This document shows, in pieces, positions 1 through 6,258 of a stretch of 6,339 nucleotides of DNA. Where the stretch lies: assembly GCA_014763835.1 (NCBI GenBank), contig JACXUQ010000082.1, positions 1 through 6,339 on the forward strand. Reading direction: 5' to 3'. The position numbers were made by a program, and so were the translations under genes. This DNA comes from Thiotrichales bacterium. Its GTDB lineage: Bacteria > Pseudomonadota > Gammaproteobacteria > Thiomicrospirales > Thiomicrospiraceae. Every line of letters begins with the position of its first letter. Position 1 is the first letter of the stretch. The notes below the pieces were generated by a model, which had not been told where the DNA came from, searched no databases, and saw only the letters and a list, made by a program, of their open reading frames with translations.

Positions 1-201
1 AAGAGTCTGGTCGGCAGCGGCGACCGTTCCGAACGCATCCGCACCTACAACTATCCGCAGGGCCGCGTCACCGACCACCGCATCAACCTCACACTGTATA
101 AGCTGGAGGACATTATGAACGGCGGACTGGAACAGGTCATCGAACCGCTGATCAACGAATATCAGGCCGAGCAGCTGGCGGCCTTGAGCAACGAAAGTTA
201 A
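1..201 (+). CDS. prfA: Peptide chain release factor 1 (RF1), C-terminal fragment
   Basis: This is the last 66 codons of RF1, the class I release factor that recognises UAA and UAG in the ribosomal A site and triggers peptide release. The frame is open from the first base of the window to TAA at 199-201. The translation contains the family-typical stretches GDRSERIRTYN and GRVTDHRINLTLY and ends in QLAALSNES, closely matching the E. coli RF1 C-terminus (recalled: GDRSDRNRTYN, GRVTDHRINLTLY, QLAALSEQE). The GGQ peptidyl-hydrolysis motif and the PxT codon-recognition motif lie upstream of the window and cannot be checked. The gene that follows encodes PrmC, which methylates the GGQ glutamine of this protein. 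RF2 shares the fold, but the exact C-terminal residues and the prmC neighbour favour RF1. Confidence 0.95.
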   Translation, partial: KSLVGSGDRSERIRTYNYPQGRVTDHRINLTLYKLEDIMNGGLEQVIEPLINEYQAEQLAALSNES

Positions 202-203
202 GG
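199..203 (+). promoter_or_regulatory. Ribosome binding site of prmC
   Basis: TAAGG overlaps the prfA stop codon and lies 7 nt before the GTG at 211. It supports that non-ATG start and suggests translational coupling between prfA and prmC. Confidence 0.55.
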
Positions 204-210
204 CAAGCGC

Positions 211-1125
211 GTGAACACCATTGCCACCACCATCGCTGACGCTGCTCGACAACTGACCGAGCAAGCGATGGGCGATACGCCTAAGCTGGATGCCGAGTTG
301 CTATTAGCGGAGGTGCTGCACTGTTCACGCACTCATCTTTTCACCTGGCCTGACCAATCGCTTTCGGCCGAGCAGTCGGCGCAATTCGCCCAACTGCTCA
401 ATCAACGACTTGAAGGCCAACCTATCGCTTATATTCTCGGTCAAAGAGAGTTTTGGGGATTGTCGCTTAACGTCAATGCCTCCACCCTGATTCCCCGTCC
501 GGACACCGAAATCCTGGTGGAAGCGGCCTTGGAAAAACTGCGCGAAAACAGTTCCCAAAAAACTCAACAGGCCGGGTTAACGCAGAATAACCCGGCCTGC
601 CGGGTTTTGGATTTAGGCACCGGTACCGGCGCGATTGCGCTGGCGCTTAAAAGCGAACGGCCCGATTGCGAGATTACCGGTGTGGATTTCAGCCTTGAGG
701 CGGTGCAGTTGGCACAACGCAACGCGGACACCTTAATGTTGACAGTTAGTTTCCTGCAAAGCGACTGGTTCAACGCCCTGCAAGGTGCAGCCCCTTTTGC
801 GCTGATCGTTTCCAATCCACCCTATATTGAAGAGAACGACCCGCATCTGAGCCAGGGCGATGTGCGTTTTGAACCCCTAAGCGCGCTGACGTCTGGCGAA
901 GACGGCCTCGATGACATTAGAATGATTACCGCCCAAGCCGGCGCATTTCTGCAACCTGGCGGTTGGCTGATCGTGGAGCACGGCTACAACCAGGCCGCCG
1001 CTGTGCAGCAATTATTTAAGGAGCGGGGTTACGTGCAGATTGCAACCCGCCACGACTATGGCGGCAATCCGCGCATAACGCTTGGACAGAAAACAGCACA
1101 AAACGGGAATGAGCATGACTACTAA
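211..1125 (+). CDS. prmC: Release factor glutamine methyltransferase PrmC (HemK)
   Basis: PrmC transfers a methyl group from S-adenosylmethionine to the glutamine of the GGQ motif in RF1 and RF2, raising termination efficiency; it is cytoplasmic. The protein has 304 residues, against 277 in E. coli. It has an N-terminal helical substrate-binding domain (about 1-75), the GQREFWG motif (77-83), LIPRPDTE (93-100), the SAM-binding loop DLGTGTG (134-140) and the catalytic NPPY motif (202-205) that binds the target glutamine. DVRFEPLSAL (217-226) is also family-typical. The GTG start is backed by a Shine-Dalgarno sequence and sits 9 nt after the prfA stop. The oddity is an extra stretch of about 15 residues (about 112-128) before the SAM loop, encoded largely by a perfect inverted repeat. 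The catalytic motifs are intact, so the enzyme is probably functional. Confidence 0.96.
   Translation: MNTIATTIADAARQLTEQAMGDTPKLDAELLLAEVLHCSRTHLFTWPDQSLSAEQSAQFAQLLNQRLEGQPIAYILGQREFWGLSLNVNASTLIPRPDTEILVEAALEKLRENSSQKTQQAGLTQNNPACRVLDLGTGTGAIALALKSERPDCEITGVDFSLEAVQLAQRNADTLMLTVSFLQSDWFNALQGAAPFALIVSNPPYIEENDPHLSQGDVRFEPLSALTSGEDGLDDIRMITAQAGAFLQPGGWLIVEHGYNQAAAVQQLFKERGYVQIATRHDYGGNPRITLGQKTAQNGNEHDY
568..599 (+). repeat. Perfect 12-bp inverted repeat inside prmC
   Basis: The arms CAGGCCGGGTTA (568-579) and TAACCCGGCCTG (588-599) are exact reverse complements separated by the 8-nt loop ACGCAGAA. The structure lies in frame within prmC and encodes most of the residues that E. coli PrmC lacks between its N-terminal and methyltransferase domains. 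It could be a small palindromic element that inserted in frame, or a local expansion in a tolerant linker. Confidence 0.85.
589..608 (+). terminator. Terminator-like hairpin within prmC (putative)
   Basis: AACCCGG (589-595) and GCCGGGTT (599-606) can fold into a GC-rich stem of 7 bp with a CCTG loop, followed immediately by a TTTT run (605-608). This has the form of a short intrinsic terminator. It shares the arm 588-599 with the larger 568-599 inverted repeat, so the two folds exclude each other. Because it lies in translated sequence, ribosomes would normally suppress it, and function is speculative. Confidence 0.25.
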
Positions 1126-1879
1126 AACCGAACTTAACGATGCCGAATTGTCGCGCTACAGCCGCCAAATCCTCTTATCGGAAGTGGACTATAAAGGTCA
1201 GCTAAAACTGGCGCAATCCCACGCCGTTATTTTCGGTCTTGGCGGCCTGGGCTCGCCGGCTGCGCTCTATCTGGCCGCGGCTGGGGTCGGCAAGCTGACC
1301 TTGGTGGACTTTGACAGCGTGGACGATTCCAATCTACAACGTCAGATCGTGCACCGCGAAGCCAATATCGGCCAGGCCAAGGTGGAATCGGCGCGTCAAA
1401 ATCTGCTCGCACTCAATCATCATATTGAGATTGCTACCGTCAATGCCCGCGTTGAAGAGCCGGAGCTGCCGGGCCTGCTGAAAGATGCCGATGTCGTACT
1501 CGACTGTACCGACAACTTCGCTTCGCGTTTTGCTCTGAACCGCGCCTGCCATGCCGCCAGAATCCCACTGGTGTCAGGCGCGGGTATCCGCTGGGAAGGC
1601 CAATTGACCACCTACGATTTCCGTGATGCAAACAGCCCATGTTATCAGTGTCTGTACAAAGAGGAGAGTGGCATGGAACTGACCTGCAGCCAGAATGGCG
1701 TGTTGGCACCGGTGGTCGGCATGATCGGTTCCATGCAGGCGGTCGAAGCGATCAAGGCGCTGCTCGGCAAACCGACCTTGACCGGCAAGTTGATGATTGT
1801 GGATGCGTACACGATGCATATCCGCACGTTGAACCTCAAGAAAGACCCGCAATGCAAACATTGCGCACCCACTGAATAG
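1115..1879 (+). CDS. moeB: Molybdopterin-synthase adenylyltransferase MoeB (ThiF/HesA family)
   Basis: MoeB uses ATP to adenylate the C-terminal glycine of the sulfur carrier MoaD, so that it can be loaded with sulfur for molybdopterin synthesis. The 254-residue protein matches E. coli MoeB along its length: RYSRQ (14-18) with the arginine that reaches the partner subunit's ATP, nucleotide loop GLGGLG (41-46), DFD (65-67), NLQRQ (73-77), KVESA (89-93), DCTDN (130-134), and two zinc CxxC pairs (C176/C179 and C247/C250). C191 lies in the conserved TC position. There is no C-terminal rhodanese domain. The ATG at 1115 is preferred because GGGA lies 6 nt upstream; TTG 1082 and ATG 1109 are alternatives in the same frame. 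It overlaps prmC by 11 nt, implying coupling. ThiF, which acts in thiamine synthesis, is the main alternative; gene order and length favour MoeB. Confidence 0.85.
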   Translation: MTTKTELNDAELSRYSRQILLSEVDYKGQLKLAQSHAVIFGLGGLGSPAALYLAAAGVGKLTLVDFDSVDDSNLQRQIVHREANIGQAKVESARQNLLALNHHIEIATVNARVEEPELPGLLKDADVVLDCTDNFASRFALNRACHAARIPLVSGAGIRWEGQLTTYDFRDANSPCYQCLYKEESGMELTCSQNGVLAPVVGMIGSMQAVEAIKALLGKPTLTGKLMIVDAYTMHIRTLNLKKDPQCKHCAPTE

Positions 1880-1891
1880 AATGACGCTATT
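1875..1891. repeat. Small inverted repeat across the convergent stop codons
   Basis: AATAG (1875-1879, including the moeB TAG) and CTATT (1887-1891, including part of the motB stop) are reverse complements separated by 7 nt. The stem is only 5 bp, AT-rich and lacks a T-run, so it is at best a very weak bidirectional terminator. No better terminator is visible between the two converging genes. Confidence 0.3.
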
Positions 1892-2621
1892 AACGTAACG
1901 GACGAGCCGGGACAGGCAGCGGCTTTTTGACCTCGACCGGCGGACGTTTATCAATCGTGATAATGACGCGACGATTCACGGAGCGGCTGTAACTGGAGTC
2001 ATTCGGCACCACCGGATCGTTATCCGCGTTGCCCTCGATTTTAATCAATGCCGGATCCACGCCCATATAGATGAAGGTACGCGCCACCGTGGCGGCACGC
2101 GCCGCCGACAGTTCCCAGTTGGACGGGAACTGGAAGTTGTTGATCGGAATATCGTCGGTATAACCGGAAATCACCATCTTCTGCCCGCGCCCGGCCAGCG
2201 TTTCGCCTAAATTTTCCAACTGCTCACGCGTTTTGTCGCTGATGGTGGCGCGCCCGCTCTCGAAAAAGCTGTCCGATTTCAGCGTAATCCGGGTAAACTC
2301 CGGACCGTCCTCGATTTCGATATCGCGCTGATTCATGGTTTTGAGACTTTGGCGGATTTCCAGCTCGGTTGCCGGCGGTTTCAAATCCAGCGGGTTCAAC
2401 TCGCTACCGTCCTGCTTGGCACTATCCTCCACCACGACAACCGGTTCCTCATACTTACCGGTCAAACTCTCGGCAAACGTTTTGCGCTTTTCCGGCTCGA
2501 CCACCGCCAATAGCCACATCACCAGAAAGAAGACCATCAGCACGGTCATCAAATCGGCCAGGGCTATTTTCCAGGAACCGCCGTGCGCGCCTCCGTCATC
2601 ATGTCCGCCACGGCGACTCAT
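1890..2621 (-). CDS. motB: Flagellar motor stator protein MotB
   Basis: MotB forms the ion-conducting stator with MotA and anchors it to peptidoglycan. The 243-residue protein has a short cytoplasmic, Gly/His-rich N-terminus, then one membrane segment (about 18-40) reading SWKIALADLMTVLMVFFLVMWLL. D23 in this segment corresponds to the essential proton-carrying Asp32 of E. coli MotB. Next come a charged plug-like stretch (about 42-57), a short acidic linker and an OmpA-type peptidoglycan-binding domain (about 107-225) with GYTDD (153-157), NWELSAARA (168-176) and NRRV (216-219). The tail is proline-rich. The segment resembles proton-type MotB more than sodium-type PomB. The protein is shorter than E. 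coli MotB (308), mostly in linker and tail. ATG 2621 is preferred because AGGGA lies 10 nt upstream; the in-frame GTG at 2630 has that sequence only 1 nt away. Confidence 0.9.
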   Translation of the reverse strand: MSRRGGHDDGGAHGGSWKIALADLMTVLMVFFLVMWLLAVVEPEKRKTFAESLTGKYEEPVVVVEDSAKQDGSELNPLDLKPPATELEIRQSLKTMNQRDIEIEDGPEFTRITLKSDSFFESGRATISDKTREQLENLGETLAGRGQKMVISGYTDDIPINNFQFPSNWELSAARAATVARTFIYMGVDPALIKIEGNADNDPVVPNDSSYSRSVNRRVIITIDKRPPVEVKKPLPVPARPLR

Positions 2622-2642
2622 TGAACCCACATCCCTAACAGC

Positions 2643-3482
2643 TTAGTCTTCATCGCGCGGCACCTCGAATTCAGGCGGAACGCGCTGACGGCCGATCTCC
2701 ACCGCCAAATTGGGCGACACGCCGCTGGCATAAGCCTCCAGAAACGCCGCTGTCATCTCAAACAGGGAACGGTCCTGACGAATCATCACTTCTACGGCAT
2801 GTACAAAAGGCGCGACCACGGCAAAGGCGAAAAACACCCCAGTCAGGGTTCCGACCAGAGCGGCACCGATTGCCGTACCAATTTTTGCCACATCCATATC
2901 ACCGCCCAACAGTTCCATAGTGATAATCACCCCCAGAACGGCAGCAACAATCCCGAAACCCGGCAACCAGTCGGCGACCTTGCCGGCGGCACGCGGCACC
3001 TCCATCGAGGACTGATAGATATCGTCAATCTGGTTCTGCAAATGATGCTGAAAATTCAGACTGGCGGGCGGATTCAGCAGCAGATAACTGAAATTATCCA
3101 CCACGAATTTTTTAAGATCCTTGTGCTTCAGCACCTTGGAATAGTGCATGAAAATCGGGCTGTTTTCGGGGTTAACGATATGCTTTTCCAATGCCAGCAT
3201 GCCCGACGAACGCGACAAACGGGCCAGCTCTTCAAGCAGTCCAAGGGTTTCTGCATAAAGTGTCTTGCTAATGCGTTCGCCGGCAAAAAACCGTCCTAAA
3301 TAGGTCAAGGTTTTGGTCCACACGTACACCGGCGTAGAGGCCAGAAATGCGCCGAATGAAATCCCCAAAATGACCAGCAACTCGGAGGGATGCCACAAAG
3401 CGCCCAGATTGCCGCCCATCAGCACAAAGCCGACCAGCAGACTGAACAAAATAATGATGATTCCAATGGGTTTGGCAAACAT
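2643..3482 (-). CDS. motA: Flagellar motor stator protein MotA
   Basis: MotA surrounds MotB in the stator and couples ion flow to torque on the rotor protein FliG. The 279-residue protein has two N-terminal membrane segments (about 5-23 and 33-50), a large cytoplasmic loop and two further segments (about 173-190 and 205-228). Residues essential in E. coli MotA are conserved: R91 and E99 (E. coli R90, E98) at the FliG interface, and P174 and P225 (E. coli P173, P222) near the channel. GGNLGALWHPSEL (23-35) and DWLPGFGIVAAVLG (171-184) are family-typical. The length is that of the long E. coli-type MotA, not the shorter PomA. The start is uncertain: ATG 3482 has GTGA 5 nt upstream, while in-frame GTG 3491 adds three residues; neither has a strong Shine-Dalgarno. 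MotB follows after 21 nt. It may be co-transcribed with parC, 89 nt upstream. Confidence 0.93.
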   Translation of the reverse strand: MFAKPIGIIIILFSLLVGFVLMGGNLGALWHPSELLVILGISFGAFLASTPVYVWTKTLTYLGRFFAGERISKTLYAETLGLLEELARLSRSSGMLALEKHIVNPENSPIFMHYSKVLKHKDLKKFVVDNFSYLLLNPPASLNFQHHLQNQIDDIYQSSMEVPRAAGKVADWLPGFGIVAAVLGVIITMELLGGDMDVAKIGTAIGAALVGTLTGVFFAFAVVAPFVHAVEVMIRQDRSLFEMTAAFLEAYASGVSPNLAVEIGRQRVPPEFEVPRDED

Positions 3483-3571
3483 ATGCGTCACTTTTCAAAC
3501 TTAAAAGAAAGGTTTGTAAAACTTTTCCAAGTTTCTCCAGAAGCAATTCCTGTACCAAACACCAACATAAA

Positions 3572-5800
3572 TTATTCCTGGGCAAAAACAGCAGTGACCT
3601 TTTTCAAGGTTCTGGGCAACGCAATGCCTCGCTTGGCGCGGCTGGCAAACGCCTCTTCAACAGCCGTTGCATTAAAGACCTTTTCATAATCGTTCGCCAC
3701 CAGTGTCAATTTACTGCCGGGTTTAAAGGCAAATACCGCATTCACCTGCTGCCCTTTGGGCATCTGAATCAGCTTATTGCCTTTGCCTTTGGCCAATTCC
3801 GGCAACTCTGTCGCGGCAAACACCAGCATACGCGGTTCGTCAGTCACCACCACCAGCCAGTCATCGGCCCGCACCACTGCAGGCGTCAATACTTCGGCTT
3901 TATCGCTCAGACTTAAAATCGCTTTGCCCGCTTTGTTTTTGGAATAAAGATTTTCCACCTGGGTAATAAACCCGTAACCGGCAGAAGTGGCCAACACTAC
4001 CTTGTCGTCAGGCTGGGTCAGCATCACATGTTTGAAGTTGGCACCTGCCGGCGGACTTAAACGTCCGGTCAGCGGCTCGCCATGACTTCTGGCCGACGGC
4101 AAACTGTGCGCCGCCAAGGCATAGGCCCGCCCGGTATCATCCAGAAACACCGCAGTTTGCCGGCTCTGACCGGTGGCCTGGCTACAGAAGTTATCACCTG
4201 CTTTGTAACCCAAAGTGCGGCCATCAATATCATTGCCTTTGGCGGCCCGCACCCAACCGTTTTCGGAAAGCACGATTGTCACGGCCTCCGACGGCAGCAG
4301 ATCCTGCTCGCTCATCGCCTGCGCCATACGCGCCTCGATCAACGGCGATTTGCGCGCATCGCCAAAAACCTCGGCGTCCGCCAACAACTCTTTTTTAACC
4401 TGAGTTTTCAAACGCGCCGCACTGCCCAAAATCTTCTCCAGCTTCTGGCGTTCGGCATCCAACTCGGCCTGTTCGGTACGGATTTTCATCTCCTCCAAAC
4501 GCGCCAGATGACGCAGTTTCAATTCCAGTACCGCTTCGGCCTGAATATCACTCAAGCCGAAACGTTCCATCAACACCGGCTTGGGCTTGTCCTCTTCGCG
4601 GATAATGGAGATCACTTCGTCGATATTCAAAAAGGCGATTAACATCCCTTCCAACACATGCAAACGCGCCAGCACCTTATCCAAACGATATTGCAGGCGG
4701 CGGCGCACGGTTTCGGTACGATACACCAGCCATTCGCTCAACATCGCTTTAAGCGGTTTAACCTGCGGACGGCCGTTCAGGCCGATCATATTGAAATTGG
4801 CGCGGTAACTCTTTTCCAGATCGGTGGTGGCGAACAGATGCAGCATCGCCGTTTCCACGTCAATGCGTTTGGAACGCAGCTCCAACACAAAACGCACCGG
4901 ATTTTCATGATCCGACTCGTCGCGCAGATCCACCACCATCGGCAATTTTTTGGCGCGCATCTGCGCGGCGATCTGCTCCAGCAATTTGGCGCCCGATGTC
5001 TGGTAAGGCAACGCGTCAATCACCACATTCACGCCGTCTTCCACATGGTAACTGGCGCGCTGGCGAATCGCCCCCGTGCCGGTTTCATACAGCTTCGCCA
5101 GCTCATTTCTAGGGGTAATAATCTGCGCACTATTCGGATAGTCCGGCGCAGGAATATACTCCATCAACTCTTCGGTCGTCAGGTTAGGGTTATCCAGCAG
5201 CGCAACGCAACCATTGACCACTTCAGCCAAGTTGTGCGGCGGAATATCGGTGGCCATCCCCACGGCGATGCCGCTGGTGCCGTTTAATAGCACATGCGGC
5301 ACACGTGCCGGCAATACCAGAGGTTCGTCCAGGGTGCCGTCAAAGTTCGGCGTCCAATCCACCGTGCCCTGCCCGACTTCATCGAGCAGCAACTGGCTGA
5401 AACGCGACAGGCGCGATTCGGTGTAACGCATCGCCGCAAACGACTTGGGATCATCCATCGACCCCCAGTTGCCCTGACCGTCGATCAACGGATAGCGGAA
5501 CGAGAAATCCTGCGCCATCAGCACCATTGCTTCATAACAGGCGCTGTCGCCATGCGGATGGAACTTACCGAGCACATCCCCCACCGTTCGGGCCGATTTT
5601 TTGTATTTGGCGCTCGCTTTCAATCCCAGCTCGGACATGGCATAGATAATGCGGCGCTGCACCGGCTTCAAGCCATCGCCGATATGCGGCAAGGCGCGGT
5701 CGAGAATGACGTACATCGCATAATCCAGATACGCCTTCTCGGTAAACTGCGCGACCGGTAATTGCTCAATGCCTTCGTAATTGATGACTTGCTGGGACAC
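3572..5800 (-). CDS. parC: DNA topoisomerase IV subunit A ParC
   Basis: ParC is the DNA-breaking subunit of topoisomerase IV (ParC2ParE2), which decatenates daughter chromosomes. The 742-residue length is close to E. coli ParC (752), with strong similarity over the cleavage core. IGDGLKPVQRRI (40-51) and the helix-turn-helix region lead to the catalytic pair R125-Y126 in AAMRYTESR (E. coli R119-Y120); I178 in GTSGIAVGMATD matches the DNA-intercalating Ile172. The C-terminal third (from about 500) is the beta-pinwheel domain, more divergent than the core. MSEQDLLPSE and the absence of a clear GyrA-box favour ParC over GyrA. The quinolone-determining positions are S86 and E90 (E. coli S80, E84), the wild-type residues. 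The GTG start has a good AAGGAG site 6 nt upstream. ParE is not in the window. Confidence 0.97.
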   Translation of the reverse strand: MSQQVINYEGIEQLPVAQFTEKAYLDYAMYVILDRALPHIGDGLKPVQRRIIYAMSELGLKASAKYKKSARTVGDVLGKFHPHGDSACYEAMVLMAQDFSFRYPLIDGQGNWGSMDDPKSFAAMRYTESRLSRFSQLLLDEVGQGTVDWTPNFDGTLDEPLVLPARVPHVLLNGTSGIAVGMATDIPPHNLAEVVNGCVALLDNPNLTTEELMEYIPAPDYPNSAQIITPRNELAKLYETGTGAIRQRASYHVEDGVNVVIDALPYQTSGAKLLEQIAAQMRAKKLPMVVDLRDESDHENPVRFVLELRSKRIDVETAMLHLFATTDLEKSYRANFNMIGLNGRPQVKPLKAMLSEWLVYRTETVRRRLQYRLDKVLARLHVLEGMLIAFLNIDEVISIIREEDKPKPVLMERFGLSDIQAEAVLELKLRHLARLEEMKIRTEQAELDAERQKLEKILGSAARLKTQVKKELLADAEVFGDARKSPLIEARMAQAMSEQDLLPSEAVTIVLSENGWVRAAKGNDIDGRTLGYKAGDNFCSQATGQSRQTAVFLDDTGRAYALAAHSLPSARSHGEPLTGRLSPPAGANFKHVMLTQPDDKVVLATSAGYGFITQVENLYSKNKAGKAILSLSDKAEVLTPAVVRADDWLVVVTDEPRMLVFAATELPELAKGKGNKLIQMPKGQQVNAVFAFKPGSKLTLVANDYEKVFNATAVEEAFASRAKRGIALPRTLKKVTAVFAQE

Positions 5801-5806
5801 AAACGA

Positions 5807-5812
5807 CTCCTT
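5807..5812 (-). promoter_or_regulatory. Ribosome binding site of parC
   Basis: On the minus strand AAGGAG lies 6 nt before the GTG at 5800. It is the strongest Shine-Dalgarno in the window and decides the non-ATG start of parC. Confidence 0.8.
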
Positions 5813-5843
5813 ATTGACCTACTTTACGTGCCATGAATTGCCA

Positions 5844-6140
5844 TTACTTCTCTGACTTCTCATCACTCAATTTGCCGACCGCGCAGGAGACAAACGATTT
5901 GGCTTTAGCGCCGACGGCACTTAAACCCTGCACACTGCCGGCTTGCGGATAGCCCATTTTCAAGAGCTTCGCCAAAATCTGTTCACGTATCGCCTCGGTG
6001 TCTTCCGCCAGCTGCAAAACAACCCTGCCTTGAGCAATATCCACTTCAACGGCCTTAACCGCAGATAAGGCACCAAGCTGCTGACGAATGCCATTGGCAC
6101 AACCGCCACATTTGATATTGTCGACTTCAATTTCCCACAT
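5844..6140 (-). CDS. Small heavy-metal-associated (HMA) domain protein
   Basis: This 98-residue protein has a ferredoxin-like HMA fold over about residues 1-66, as in copper chaperones (CopZ/Atx1) and the N-termini of metal-pumping P-type ATPases. The metal-binding loop is NIKCGGCANGI with C11 and C14. The family's usual GMxCxxC lead-in is replaced by NIK. It is followed by VKAVEVDIAQGRVVLQL (28-44), the strand-turn-strand region, and KMGYP (61-65), typical of the domain end. A tail of about 30 residues (67-98), longer than in CopZ, carries a third cysteine (C86) and ends in charged residues. No signal peptide is visible, so it is probably cytoplasmic. Start ATG 6140 has a weak AGGG 10 nt upstream. 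parC follows after 43 nt. The metal is likely Cu(I), but this is inference; no copper ATPase or regulator is nearby. Confidence 0.85.
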   Translation of the reverse strand: MWEIEVDNIKCGGCANGIRQQLGALSAVKAVEVDIAQGRVVLQLAEDTEAIREQILAKLLKMGYPQAGSVQGLSAVGAKAKSFVSCAVGKLSDEKSEK

Positions 6141-6258
6141 CTTATGTTGACCCTGATGTTTTTTTTGCTAGCGGATAATCTAACACACTTGTCCGGCTGA
6201 TGGGCGCAAGCGCAGCGCTGTTTTAATTCAAACTTTTAATCAGAGAGCTTTGCACGAG

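Noticed and set aside
1574..1954. Minus-strand frame of 126 codons overlapping moeB and the motB end.
   Set aside because: It lies antisense to a well-supported MoeB and overlaps motB in another frame; no family signature.
3497..3526. Possible sigma-28 flagellar promoter before motA: AAAAGTTT on the minus strand matches 7 of 8 of the TAAAGTTT box.
   Set aside because: At the required 11-nt spacing the following bases (CTTTTAAG) do not resemble the GCCGATAA element, so only half of the promoter is present.
4658..5287. Long plus-strand open frames of 150-210 codons opposite parC (including 4082-4642 and 5294-5761).
   Set aside because: They are antisense shadows of a clearly identified ParC; their translations are rich in His, Arg and Gln with no recognisable domain.
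5801..5843. TGGCAC in the HMA-parC gap, a possible sigma-54 -24 element.
   Set aside because: No TTGC-type -12 element follows at the correct spacing; the motif is probably chance.
6147..6179. Plus-strand TTGACC (6147-6152) and GATAAT (6174-6179), resembling a sigma-70 promoter for the frame starting at 6259.
   Set aside because: The spacer is 21 nt, well outside the usual 16-18, and the downstream gene itself is doubtful.
6202..6224. GC-rich segment with CAGCGCTG followed by TTTT, looking like a terminator on the plus strand.
   Set aside because: The usable stem is only about 4 bp with a 3-nt loop, because the palindrome has no room for a larger loop; no plus-strand gene ends upstream.
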